64,000 nucleotides of DNA from Streptomyces sp. NBC_00457 (GTDB lineage Bacteria; Actinomycetota; Actinomycetes; Streptomycetales; Streptomycetaceae). Location: the NCBI RefSeq assembly GCF_036014015.1, contig NZ_CP107905.1:868001-932000 (forward strand), given 5' to 3'. Position 1 is the stretch's first letter. Each line of letters opens with the position of its first letter. The translations under genes were made by a program, and so were the position numbers. The notes beneath the pieces were generated by a model. That model searched no databases. It saw only the letters and a program-made list of their open reading frames with translations, and was not told the DNA's origin. Below are positions 8,930-17,299 of this stretch, in pieces.

Positions 8930-11302
8930 ATGAGCCCGGTGTACCCGTTCGACGAGGCCGCCACGGCCCGGGCTGTCCTCGACGGCGACGGCACGGTGAC
9001 CGAGTGGAGCGAGGGGGCCCGGCGACTGCTGGGCTGGACGGCCGAGGAGGTCGTGGGGCGCCCCGCCGCCGAGCTGATCCAGGGCCCGCCGCCCGCCGCC
9101 CGATCGCCCCGCTGGAACGGAACGGTCACTTTGCGCCACCGCGACGGCCATACAGTCACCGTATGGCTGCTCGTCCACCACCGGCAGCCGAAGAACGGCG
9201 GCACCGGCGACTGGCTGGCGGTCACCCCGCTGGAGGGCGACCGGCCGCCGCAGCCCGACGATCCGCTGGAACAGGCCGGCCTCACCCAGTCGCCCTGTGC
9301 CGTCGCGATCTACGACGAGCGGCTCCGGCTGCACCGGATCAACGACGCCATGGCCGAGGTGATCGGACTGCCCGAGGAACGGATCCGCGGACTGCGCGTG
9401 CCCGAGCTCAGCGGCCGGCTGGACGGCGAGAGGATCGAACAGCAGCTGCACCGGGTCCTCACCACCGGCCGGGGCAACGACGTACGCGCTTACGTGCCGA
9501 TCGGCGTGCACGGCCGGGTCAACGCCTGGCTGGCCCGGATGGCACCGATCACCGACGCCACGGGACGGGCGCGCGGGGTGTGTGTCGCCGCGCACGACTT
9601 CACCGAGCAGTACGAGTCCCGCGAGCGGCTCCAGCTGGTCAACGAGGCGAGCGTCCGCATCGGCACCACCCTGGACATCACCCGCACGGCACAGGAGCTC
9701 GCGGACGTGTGCGTGCCCGCGCTCGCCGACTTCGTCAGCGTCGACCTCCTGGACCCGCCCGAGCCCACGGGCGAGCCTGCCACGGGGCCGGTGACCGCGC
9801 CGGTCACGCTGCGTCGGGCGGCCCACCAGTCGATCAATCCCGGCAGCCCCGAAGCCGTCATGAAGCCGGGCCAGCTGGACGTGTACCCGGCCACCTCTCC
9901 CCAGGCCGACTCTTTGCTGGCCGGCCGCACGATCGTCGCGGCGGTGCCCTCCGGTGACCTCACCCAGTGGCTGACCTGGGACAAGGCCCGTATGGAGCGG
10001 GTCAGGGAGTACGGCATCCACTCCACGATGGGCGTGCCGATCCGGGCCCGCGGCGCGACCCTCGGCGTCGCCGTCCTCACCCGCTTCCGCCGCCCGGACC
10101 CTTTCACGCCGGACGACGAGCTGCTGGCCGAGGAGATCACGGCCCGCGCCGCGGTCTGCATCGACAACGCCCGCCGCTACTCCCGCGAGCGCGAGACGGC
10201 CATCGCCCTGCAGCGCAGCCTGCTCCCCCAGTCACTGCCGCGGACGGCGGCACTGGACGCGGCCTCGCGCTACCTTCCGGCGGCGCGGGCCGGGGTGGGC
10301 GGCGACTGGTTCGACGTGATCCCGCTGTCCGGGATGCGGGTCGCGATGGTCGTCGGGGACGTCGTCGGCCGCGGCATCCAGGCCTCGGCCACCATGGGCC
10401 GGCTGCGCACCGCCGTGCGCACGCTCGCCGACATCGACCTGGCCCCGGACGAGCTGCTCACCCACCTCGACGACATGGTCGTACGGCTGTCGGCGGAGGC
10501 GGGCGGCGACAGCAGCACCGCCGCGGTCGGCGCCACCTGCCTGTACGCCGTCTACGACCCGGTGTCCCGGCGCTGCACGCTGGCCCGCGCCGGGCATCCG
10601 CCGCCCGTGATGCAGCCGCCCGGCGGCCGGCCCCGGCAGATCGACCTGCCGGCGGGGCCGCCCCTGGGCCTGGGCGGGCTGCCGTTCGAGTCGGCCGAGA
10701 TCGAACTGCCCGAGGGCACGGTGCTCACGCTCTACACCGACGGGCTGATCCAGTCCCGCGAACGTGACGTCGACGCCGGGCACGCGCTGCTCTGCGATGC
10801 CCTCGCCGCCCCCTCCGGCTCCCTGGACGAGACCTGCGACCGCATCCTGCACACCCTGCTCCCCACGGGCGGCGCCTCCGACGACGTGGCCCTGCTGCTC
10901 GCCCGTACCCAGGGGCTGCCCGCCTCCCGCGTCGCGACCTGGGACATCCCGGCCGACCCGGCGCTGGTCGCCCCGATCCGCAAGCAGGTCGTCGGGCAGC
11001 TCGACCTCTGGGGGCTGCCGGACGCCTCGTTCACGGCGGAGCTGGTGGTGAGCGAGCTGGTCACCAACGCCATCCGGTACGGCACCCACCCCATCAGGCT
11101 GCGGCTCATCCATGACACGGCCACGCTGATCTGCGAGGTGTCCGACACCAGCCATACGGCTCCGCATCTGCGACGCGCCAAGACCTGGGACGAGGGCGGG
11201 CGCGGGCTGCTGCTGGTTGCCCAGCTCACGCAGCGGTGGGGGAGCCGGCACACGGGGGACGGCAAGACGATCTGGGCGGAGATCGGGCCGCTCGACACGT
11301 GA
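8930..11302 (+). CDS. PAS/GAF-PP2C (SpoIIE-type) phosphatase with C-terminal HATPase
   Basis: A 790-residue cytoplasmic regulator of the partner-switching type. In order: PAS (about 10-90, TEWSEGARRLLGWTAEEVVG), a second PAS (about 100-225), GAF (about 230-420), a PP2C/SpoIIE phosphatase (about 430-640; metal-binding context GGDWFDVIPL and a GDVVGRG motif), and a kinase-like ATPase (about 660-785; ELVTNAIRYG as N box). Such proteins dephosphorylate STAS anti-sigma antagonists and can phosphorylate them or bind sigma factors. The ATG at 8930 has GGAG seven bases upstream; an in-frame GTG at 8885 is an alternative. No partner gene is adjacent, although a STAS protein is encoded at 47.5 kb. A dispersed repeat follows the stop. 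Confidence 0.9.
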   Translation: MSPVYPFDEAATARAVLDGDGTVTEWSEGARRLLGWTAEEVVGRPAAELIQGPPPAARSPRWNGTVTLRHRDGHTVTVWLLVHHRQPKNGGTGDWLAVTPLEGDRPPQPDDPLEQAGLTQSPCAVAIYDERLRLHRINDAMAEVIGLPEERIRGLRVPELSGRLDGERIEQQLHRVLTTGRGNDVRAYVPIGVHGRVNAWLARMAPITDATGRARGVCVAAHDFTEQYESRERLQLVNEASVRIGTTLDITRTAQELADVCVPALADFVSVDLLDPPEPTGEPATGPVTAPVTLRRAAHQSINPGSPEAVMKPGQLDVYPATSPQADSLLAGRTIVAAVPSGDLTQWLTWDKARMERVREYGIHSTMGVPIRARGATLGVAVLTRFRRPDPFTPDDELLAEEITARAAVCIDNARRYSRERETAIALQRSLLPQSLPRTAALDAASRYLPAARAGVGGDWFDVIPLSGMRVAMVVGDVVGRGIQASATMGRLRTAVRTLADIDLAPDELLTHLDDMVVRLSAEAGGDSSTAAVGATCLYAVYDPVSRRCTLARAGHPPPVMQPPGGRPRQIDLPAGPPLGLGGLPFESAEIELPEGTVLTLYTDGLIQSRERDVDAGHALLCDALAAPSGSLDETCDRILHTLLPTGGASDDVALLLARTQGLPASRVATWDIPADPALVAPIRKQVVGQLDLWGLPDASFTAELVVSELVTNAIRYGTHPIRLRLIHDTATLICEVSDTSHTAPHLRRAKTWDEGGRGLLLVAQLTQRWGSRHTGDGKTIWAEIGPLDT

Positions 11303-11399
11303 GCGCTCCGCTGGGGATGCCGCGATGGGTCGTTGGTCGGCTGCGGCGCCTTCGTGGCTGGTCGCGCAGTTCCCCGCGCCCCTTTGGGGCGCTGCAGCC
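11303..11399 (+). repeat. dispersed intergenic repeat, copy A (short form)
   Basis: This copy fills the gap between two converging genes. It contains the core CGTGGCTGGTCGCGCAG, followed by TTCCCCGCGCCCC and the mirrored GGGGCGC, which fold into a compact GC hairpin. The core is shared with copies at 18.1, 28.6, 31.0, 55.5, 60.6 and 61.1 kb. It probably ends transcription from both sides. Confidence 0.85.
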
Positions 11400-11951
11400 T
11401 CAGGGTGTTTCGGACAGCCAGGGGCGTACCTGCTTGCGGGCCTCGTGCAGGCGGGACTTCAGGGTGCCCAGGGGGACGCCGGCGCGTTCGGCGGCCTCGG
11501 TGTAGTTCAGCTGGCAGATGTCGCGGTAGACCAACGGCGCTACCAGGTGCGGGTGTTCGCGCTCCAGGCGGTCCAGCGCCTCCAGCAGGTCGACGCGGGA
11601 CCCGGCGATGACACTCGTCGTTCGCGGGTCGACGTACTGCGCGTCGTCGATCGGGGCGGGCTGTTCGGCGGCCCGTCGCTTGAGCTCGCGGTACTTCTGG
11701 CGGGCGCAGTTGGCGACGACGGTGTAGAGCCAGGTGCTGAAGCGGCTGCGGCCCTGGAACCCGGTGATCTTCCGGGCGATCTGGAGCAGCACGTCCTGCG
11801 CGGCCTCCTCGGCGTCCTCCCGGTTGGGCAGGAACCGCCCGCAGCGCCGGACGACTTCGGGCCGGATCGCGTGCAGCAGCTCGTCCAGGGCGGCACCGTC
11901 GCCCGCGGCCGCGCGCCGGGCCAGGTCCTCGGTGAGCGCGGCGTCGGACAC
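11400..11951 (-). CDS. ECF RNA polymerase sigma factor
   Basis: A 183-residue ECF sigma factor. Region 2 spans about 20-90 (EDAEEAAQDVLLQIAR and RFSTWLYTVVANCARQKYR) and region 4 about 120-178 (YRDICQLNYTEAAERAGV, then GTLKSRLHEAR), with a short linker. The start is GTG. No anti-sigma gene follows it; instead the divergent neighbour, 82 bases away, encodes a membrane Ser/Thr kinase. Kinase-linked ECF groups, in which phosphorylation activates the sigma factor, are known, so the pair may work this way (inference). The gene ends at the dispersed repeat shared with the converging phosphatase gene. Confidence 0.93.
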   Translation of the reverse strand: MSDAALTEDLARRAAAGDGAALDELLHAIRPEVVRRCGRFLPNREDAEEAAQDVLLQIARKITGFQGRSRFSTWLYTVVANCARQKYRELKRRAAEQPAPIDDAQYVDPRTTSVIAGSRVDLLEALDRLEREHPHLVAPLVYRDICQLNYTEAAERAGVPLGTLKSRLHEARKQVRPWLSETP

Positions 11952-12033
11952 GGGGGCTCCCCTCGGTTTCGCGGTCGACAGATCCTCGGCACGGGTCCCT
12001 CGGTGCGGAGCTGAGGCCAGGCATGATAGTCGT

Positions 12034-13401
12034 ATGCACTCCGTCGAGCGGATCGGGCGCTACCGCCCCGAACGCCGCCTGGGCACCGGGGCGTTCGGCA
12101 CCGTCTGGCTCGCCCACGACGACGAGCTCGACGCCCTCGTGGCCGTCAAGGTGCTCGCCGACAACTGGGCGCACCGGCTGGACGTCCGCGAGCGCTTCCT
12201 GTCCGAGGCGCGGATGCTGCGCCGGGCCGGCTCCGACCGGGTCGTCCAGGTCTACGACATCGGCGAACTGCCCGACGGCAGGCCGTACTTCGTGATGGAG
12301 TACGCCGACGGCGGCACCCTCGCCGACCTGCTCACCGAGGGCCCGCTCCCCGTGCCGGAGGCGCTGCGCCTGACGGCGTCGGCCGCTCGGGGCGCCGCGG
12401 CGCTGCACCAGGCCGGGATCGTGCACCGGGACATCAAGCCGTCCAACGTGCTGTTGCGCACCTCCCCCGGCGGCGCCGCCCGGGTGCTGCTGGCCGACCT
12501 CGGGCTGGCCAAGAGCCTGGCGGAGGCGTCCGGTCTCACCCTCGCGGCGGGCTCGGCGGGATACCGGCCGCCCGAGCAGGCCGGGCCCGGCGCGGGCATC
12601 GACGAGCGGGCCGACGTGTACAGCCTGGGTGCGGTCGGCTACCACCTCGTCACCGGCGCCGTGCCCGGCGAGCCCGGACACGTCGTACCGCCCGGGCGGC
12701 TGCGCCCCGGCCTCGACCCCGGCGTCCAGCGGGCCCTGCTGCGCGCACTGGAACCGGACCGCGGGCGCCGCTGGCCCACGGCCCAGGCCTTCGCCGAGGA
12801 GATCGAGCGGCTGGCGTCCCCGGCGCCACGCGCCCGGCGGCCCCGCAGGGCCATCGCGCTGACCGCCTCCGCGCTGCTGTTGCTCACGGCCGTCGGTGTG
12901 ACCGTGGCGCTGGTGACCCGTGAGTCCCCGGCCCCCGGCGTCCGTGTCGAGGACTCCAGCGGCCGGGTGACGGCCGAAGTGCCCGGCGCATGGGGCCGGC
13001 AGGTACGCGACTCGGGGTGGGATCCCGCGTCGATCGGCCTGCCTCCGGGCCGCGAGCCGGGGTTCGCCGTCGCGGACGACCTGGCGAAGTGGCAGGACCT
13101 GACGTCGGACGTGAACGGCGTGTTCGTCGGCCTGAGTGAGCACGGCGACGTCACCGGGCGGGTGAACGCCCTCACCCACGCCGGCTGCCACTACGACGGC
13201 GGCCGTTCCTACACCGGAGAGCTATGGCACGGCCGGGTCCGCACCTGGACCGACTGCCCGGGCGGCGGAGGGTCGATCACGGAGGCCGGGCTCACTCCGG
13301 CAGGCGGCGACGCGCGGCCTCAGGTGTATGTGCAGATCCGCCAGAACAGCGATCCCTCCCAGTCGGAGCGCATCCTGGACTCGGTAGGAGCGAAGGGATG
13401 A
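12034..13401 (+). CDS. membrane Ser/Thr protein kinase with extracytoplasmic domain
   Basis: A 455-residue Hanks-type kinase. The glycine-rich loop GTGAFG is at 17-22, the catalytic lysine is Lys39 (VAVKVLA), the catalytic loop HRDIKPSN begins at 131, the metal-binding motif is DLG (155-157) rather than DFG, and PPE is at 179-181. A membrane helix spans about 273-294. The external part, about 160 residues, has no recognised domain and contains two cysteines (AGCHYDGG and TDCPGG) that could form a disulfide. It is divergent from an ECF sigma gene, which is a plausible phosphorylation target. The ATG at 12034 lacks a strong ribosome site, but the kinase fold begins immediately after it. Confidence 0.93.
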   Translation: MHSVERIGRYRPERRLGTGAFGTVWLAHDDELDALVAVKVLADNWAHRLDVRERFLSEARMLRRAGSDRVVQVYDIGELPDGRPYFVMEYADGGTLADLLTEGPLPVPEALRLTASAARGAAALHQAGIVHRDIKPSNVLLRTSPGGAARVLLADLGLAKSLAEASGLTLAAGSAGYRPPEQAGPGAGIDERADVYSLGAVGYHLVTGAVPGEPGHVVPPGRLRPGLDPGVQRALLRALEPDRGRRWPTAQAFAEEIERLASPAPRARRPRRAIALTASALLLLTAVGVTVALVTRESPAPGVRVEDSSGRVTAEVPGAWGRQVRDSGWDPASIGLPPGREPGFAVADDLAKWQDLTSDVNGVFVGLSEHGDVTGRVNALTHAGCHYDGGRSYTGELWHGRVRTWTDCPGGGGSITEAGLTPAGGDARPQVYVQIRQNSDPSQSERILDSVGAKG

Positions 13402-13511
13402 AAGGCGCGAACTTTTCCCGCTCCGCGCGCATCGGACACGAGTGACGGGGCACAAGGCGCCGTACGCACGCGTCACGACGGGTGCGGGACATCTCAGGAG
13501 CGTTGAGAACC

Positions 13512-14216
13512 ATGGCGAACACGCACCGGTCCGTACGCCGGGCGACCCTGCTGGCGAGCGCTGTCGCCGTGCTGGGACTGCTGACCGGGTGCGGCGACGG
13601 CATCGACGGCAGCAACACCGCGAGCACTCCGGAAACGCTGCCCGGCACGGCGGGTCCCGCGACCGGCACCAGCACCCCCGCTTCGGCCTCCCCCACGACC
13701 ACCCGGCCGAGCGTCACGCCTGAAACACCTGAAACCCCGGAAACACCCGGGACGCCCACCTCGTCCGCCCCCGCCGAGCAGACCCGGCCCGCCACGAGCA
13801 CCCGCTGCCACACCTCCGAGCTGCGTGCGTCCGTCGGGCGCGTCAACCCGGGAGCCGGGCAGCGGAACTACCCGATCGTGCTGACCAACACCTCGGCCGG
13901 CACCTGCACGGTGCGCGGCTATCCGGGCGCCGCCTTCGTCGACGACTCCGGCAAGCAACTGGGCCCGGACCCGAAGCGCTCCGACGGCTCTCCCGCCACG
14001 GTCACGCTGACGCCCGGCAGCAGCGCCTGGGCCGGGCTGTCGTACTCCAGCCCCGAGATCAGCGGGGCCCGTACGGCCACACCCGACGCCCTGCTCGTGA
14101 CGCCGCCCGACGAGCGGGACCCGCTCAAGGTGGCGTGGACGGCCGGTGAGGTTCCGGTGGGCGGCAACGAGTCCTCGGTGTGGCTGACGGTCCTCAGCCC
14201 CGGCACCGGCGCCTGA
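13512..14216 (+). CDS. DUF4232 lipoprotein
   Basis: A 234-residue exported lipoprotein. Residues 1-27 form a lipoprotein signal ending in a LLTGC lipobox, followed by a low-complexity Thr/Pro/Glu stretch (repeated TPE units, residues about 35-95) that acts as a spacer, and a C-terminal beta-sandwich of the DUF4232 family (CHTSELRASVGRVNPG to the end) with two pairs of cysteines. The chosen ATG at 13512 follows CAGGAGCG; an upstream in-frame GTG at 13482 would extend the protein without adding signal features. It follows the kinase gene by 110 bases on the same strand. Function is unknown; family members are abundant cell-surface proteins in Streptomyces. Confidence 0.88.
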   Translation: MANTHRSVRRATLLASAVAVLGLLTGCGDGIDGSNTASTPETLPGTAGPATGTSTPASASPTTTRPSVTPETPETPETPGTPTSSAPAEQTRPATSTRCHTSELRASVGRVNPGAGQRNYPIVLTNTSAGTCTVRGYPGAAFVDDSGKQLGPDPKRSDGSPATVTLTPGSSAWAGLSYSSPEISGARTATPDALLVTPPDERDPLKVAWTAGEVPVGGNESSVWLTVLSPGTGA

Positions 14217-14232
14217 CCCTCCGCCGTGCCGC

Positions 14233-16080
14233 TCAGCGACGCCAGCCGTCGTACCCGTGGCCGCCGTTCCCATAGCCGTACCCATGTCCGTATCCGTACC
14301 AGCCGTACTGGCCGTCCTGGTTGTTCCAGGAGCAGTAGTACCCGTAGCAGGAGGGATACGAGGTCGGCGTCGGCTGTGCGGGCGACGGGGTCGCGGTGGG
14401 CGTCGGCTCGGGCGTGGCGGTGGGTGTGGGTGTGGTCGCCTTCGAAGGCGTCGGCACGGCGGGCGGCTTCGGGGCGGCTGCGGCCGCCTCCCAGTTGACG
14501 ACCTCCATCTGGAGGTCGGTCTTGGCGGTGTCGATCACCCAGCGCTGGGCCGTGCTGTCGTCGCGGTTCTTGAGCACCAGCGCACCGGCCCTGTCGCCGG
14601 CGGAGGTCAGGGCGAGGTCCTGGTTCCAGCGGGGGACCAGGCTGCCCTGGAGGGTGAAGTCGTAGCGGACGTTCTTCGTGTCCGGCTGGGACGTCCCGGT
14701 GCAGGGGGCGAGCCGGACCGAGTAGCCGAGGTGGGAGTCGAGGCAGAGGTCGGGGTCGGCGACGTTGCGCAGCAGCCCGTCGGTCTCGTACGTCCACTGC
14801 TGACCGGCCGCGGCGGAGCACTGGGTGACCTCGGCCTCCGCGCCGTCGACGGCCTTCTTGCCCTCGATGCCGATGCAGAGACCGGAGTCGACGTTGTGCA
14901 GCCGGCCGCTCAGGGCGCCGTCCGCCTCCTCGCCCGACCCGACCCAGGAGGGGTTGCCGGGCGTTGTGCCCGTGACGGGTGCGTCGGAGGAGTGGTCGCC
15001 GTCGGACGGGGTGGTGTCGTCGCCGGAGCCGAACGCGGACCACAGGACGAGGGGGAGGACGATCAGGCCGCCCACGATCGCGACGGCCATGGTGACGTTG
15101 CGGCGGCGTGCGGCGCGGCGGGCGGCCTTGTGGGCCGAGCGGGGGGAGGGCGGGCGATGGGAAGGCATCGGAGGTGCGAACTCCTCGCCTGGAAAAGGCG
15201 GTTGTGCCTGGAGCTCCTGCCCGAGGGATATCTCTTCGACCACCTCGGGTACCTGCACCCAGTACTCGCGGTAAGCCCGCGCGCCCCAGCCGAGGACGGC
15301 TTCGGCGAGTGCCGTGCCGAGCCCGTCGTTGAAGTGGTCGAGCTGGCCGGCGGTGTGGCGGCAGTGCTTGCAGCCGTCCAGGTGCGTGCGCAGATCGGGG
15401 TCGACGTCGACTCCGCCGCGCCGGTAGGTGACGTCGAGCATCCGCTGGAAGCGCCGGCACTCCTGCTCGGGGGCGAGTTCGCGGTGCACCTGGAGGCACT
15501 CCTCGCGCAACCGCTCCCGGGCGCGCTGCAGTTCGACGGTTGCGCACTCTTCGTCGAGGCCGAGCAGTGCGGCCGGCGTCCGAAGGGGCTCGCCCTCCAC
15601 CTCGACGTGCCAGAGCAGGCAGCGGGCTGTTTGGGTCAGCCGCTGGAAGGCCCCGGAGATCAGGCGCCGGTCCGCCGGCGGCAGCAGGCGTGCCGCGACA
15701 CGGTCGCCGCCCTCGGCCTCGGATCTCAGCTCGGGGTGAAGCTGTTCGCGTCTGCGGTCGCCGTCCCACTCGGCGGCGATCCGGCGCACGGTGACGAGCA
15801 GATGGGGCCGCCAGGCGGCCGTCGGCCCGGTCTGCCGCAGGGACTCGCCGAAGAGCCTCGTGAAGGCCGCCGTGGTGAGCATGCCCGCGGCCCGCGGACC
15901 GTCGGTGCACAGCCGTGCGTAGGCGAAGGCCGCTTCCCAGTGCCGGTCGAGGAGTTCACCGACGGGGTGCAGCGCGGGCGCCGTTCCCGTCCATTTCCTC
16001 AGCTCGGTGCTGAGTTGTTCGTCCGTCACCTCGAACAAGGGCGCGGACGTGGGGGAATTCGGCAGGCCAGCGTCTTTCAA
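14233..16080 (-). CDS. chimeric sigma-like / zinc-finger / membrane / ricin-lectin protein
   Basis: About 615 residues from a TTG at 16080 (AGAGGAAA upstream); an ATG at 16104 is the alternative but has no ribosome site. Residues 40-110 resemble sigma region 2 and 143-200 sigma region 4 (the segment FQRLTQTARCLLWHVEVEG, then AALLGLDEE and QRARERLREEC). An H-x3-C-x2-C motif (HLDGCKHC, 233-240) resembles zinc-finger anti-sigma factors. A basic stretch and one membrane helix follow (330-349), then a ricin-B-type trefoil at about 385-520 (QQW and QRW motifs), a Pro/Thr linker, and a Gly/Tyr-rich tail. This looks like sigma, anti-sigma and carbohydrate sensor fused in one chain (inference). It converges on the DUF4232 gene. 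Confidence 0.82.
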   Translation of the reverse strand: MKDAGLPNSPTSAPLFEVTDEQLSTELRKWTGTAPALHPVGELLDRHWEAAFAYARLCTDGPRAAGMLTTAAFTRLFGESLRQTGPTAAWRPHLLVTVRRIAAEWDGDRRREQLHPELRSEAEGGDRVAARLLPPADRRLISGAFQRLTQTARCLLWHVEVEGEPLRTPAALLGLDEECATVELQRARERLREECLQVHRELAPEQECRRFQRMLDVTYRRGGVDVDPDLRTHLDGCKHCRHTAGQLDHFNDGLGTALAEAVLGWGARAYREYWVQVPEVVEEISLGQELQAQPPFPGEEFAPPMPSHRPPSPRSAHKAARRAARRRNVTMAVAIVGGLIVLPLVLWSAFGSGDDTTPSDGDHSSDAPVTGTTPGNPSWVGSGEEADGALSGRLHNVDSGLCIGIEGKKAVDGAEAEVTQCSAAAGQQWTYETDGLLRNVADPDLCLDSHLGYSVRLAPCTGTSQPDTKNVRYDFTLQGSLVPRWNQDLALTSAGDRAGALVLKNRDDSTAQRWVIDTAKTDLQMEVVNWEAAAAAPKPPAVPTPSKATTPTPTATPEPTPTATPSPAQPTPTSYPSCYGYYCSWNNQDGQYGWYGYGHGYGYGNGGHGYDGWRR

Positions 16081-16117
16081 GGCTGCATTTCCTCTCAAGG
16101 GCATCCGGCGTAAAGTC

Positions 16118-16133
16118 CATACCAAGGGGTATG
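16118..16133. promoter_or_regulatory. inverted repeat upstream of the ricin-domain gene
   Basis: CATACC-AAGG-GGTATG is a perfect 6-4-6 inverted repeat, 38 bases upstream of the TTG start of the ricin-domain protein. It is a candidate operator or a leader hairpin. Confidence 0.4.
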
Positions 16134-16241
16134 TGGGCTGCATGTTCTGACTGCACGCCGACAGGGCACACCTTTGCACAGCTCAGCGAAGCGGAACAAG
16201 TGATCTCATGGTTTTGTGGATTACCTTGTCTTGACGGAGAC

Positions 16242-16256
16242 TTGACAGAATGTCAA
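16242..16256. promoter_or_regulatory. palindrome TTGACA-GAA-TGTCAA
   Basis: This perfect 6-3-6 palindrome presents a consensus -35 hexamer on each strand. It lies in the 217-241 base gap between the ricin-domain gene and the AraC regulator gene, in a locally AT-richer stretch. A well-spaced -10 was not obvious, so it may be an operator rather than a promoter. Confidence 0.4.
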
Positions 16257-16321
16257 TCCGGGGTGCTATTGGGATCCATTTCCGGCTGGCGCCGTACCGA
16301 CATGGAAATAGCGGCCTTCAT

Positions 16322-17230
16322 TCACCCGGCCACGGACCCGCCCCGGTACGCTCCGGGCGGCACCCCGTACCGCTGCCGGAACACCCGATTGAAATGGAAC
16401 GGGCTCGCGAAGCCCGAAGCCGCGGCCACCCGTTCCACGGTCAGATCGGTGCTCTCCAGCAGCCGCGCGGCATGCCGCAGCCGTGCTTCGCGCAGCGCCC
16501 GCATCGGCGACTGCCCGAGCGTCCGCGTGAACAGGTGCGCGAACCGGGAGGGCGACAGCGCGACCTGCTCGGCGAGCGAGCGGACGGTGTGCGGGGCACC
16601 CGGGTCGGCGTCGATCAGCTCCTGCGCCCTACGCACCCTCGGGTCCACGCCGGGGCGGGGCGAAGACGTCCGGGCGGTTGCCGCCGTGAGCAGCACGATC
16701 TCCTCCAGGGAGCACAGCGCGAGTTCCCGGGCCGCGGTGCCGTGCGCCACGGCCACCCGGTCGTCCTCCGGCCCGGTCGACGGCGGTGTCCCGGTACCCG
16801 TCCAGCGGGCGTCGGCGAGCATCCGGCGGAACGCGGCGTCGAGGCGGCCGTGCAGCCCGGCCGGCGTGGGCGTGACGACGTACATCCCGTCCCCGGTGTC
16901 GTACGGCCGCAGCCAGGACGGCCACGACGGACGTGCCTGGCAGTGCACCCACCAGAACTCCCAGTGCCCGGCGCCCGGTTCGACCCCATAGCCGTGCCGG
17001 ACGCCCGGCGCGAGCACGACGAGGTCCCCGGCCGCCGCCCGTGCCCGCGCGCTCCCCTGGCGCAGCTGTCCCCGTCCGCCGGTCGTCCAGGTGAACAGCC
17101 AGCTGTCGGCGCCGCGCGGGCGCTGGACGGCGTAGCCCTCGGGCTGGTCGAACCGGCCGACCACCACCAGGCCCGGGGGCGGTGCGGGGACGCCGGGCGC
17201 AGCAGTCCCGGGCAATCCGTCAGTGCTCAT
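16322..17230 (-). CDS. AraC-family transcriptional regulator
   Basis: A 302-residue regulator. Residues about 15-160 form a cupin-like sensor domain (GDLVVLAPGVRHGYG) and the last 100 form the two helix-turn-helix motifs of AraC (HTVRSLAEQVALSPSRFAHL and RVAAASGFASPFHFNRVFRQ), ending with the usual YGVPPGAYR. The ATG at 17230 is preferred because AGGAGG lies six bases upstream; the ATG at 17236 abuts that site. It is divergent from a phytanoyl-CoA dioxygenase-like gene with only 69 bases between the starts, so that gene is its likely target. AraC regulators with this cupin often sense sugars or small metabolites; the ligand here is unknown. Confidence 0.92.
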   Translation of the reverse strand: MSTDGLPGTAAPGVPAPPPGLVVVGRFDQPEGYAVQRPRGADSWLFTWTTGGRGQLRQGSARARAAAGDLVVLAPGVRHGYGVEPGAGHWEFWWVHCQARPSWPSWLRPYDTGDGMYVVTPTPAGLHGRLDAAFRRMLADARWTGTGTPPSTGPEDDRVAVAHGTAARELALCSLEEIVLLTAATARTSSPRPGVDPRVRRAQELIDADPGAPHTVRSLAEQVALSPSRFAHLFTRTLGQSPMRALREARLRHAARLLESTDLTVERVAAASGFASPFHFNRVFRQRYGVPPGAYRGGSVAG

Positions 17231-17299
17231 GGGCATCCTCCTGAAGCACCCTGCGGCCTAGCGTGTCGTACCGAGGACACCCGACCGAGGAGTGGACGC

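Noticed and set aside
11360..11395. GC hairpins of the dispersed repeats as classic Rho-independent terminators
   Set aside because: The stems are strong, but no U-tract follows. I report them as repeats with a probable termination role, not as standard terminators.
14257..16113. A 618-residue plus-strand open frame opposite the ricin-domain gene
   Set aside because: Composition is that of a shadow frame; the minus strand encodes the recognised ricin fold and membrane helix.
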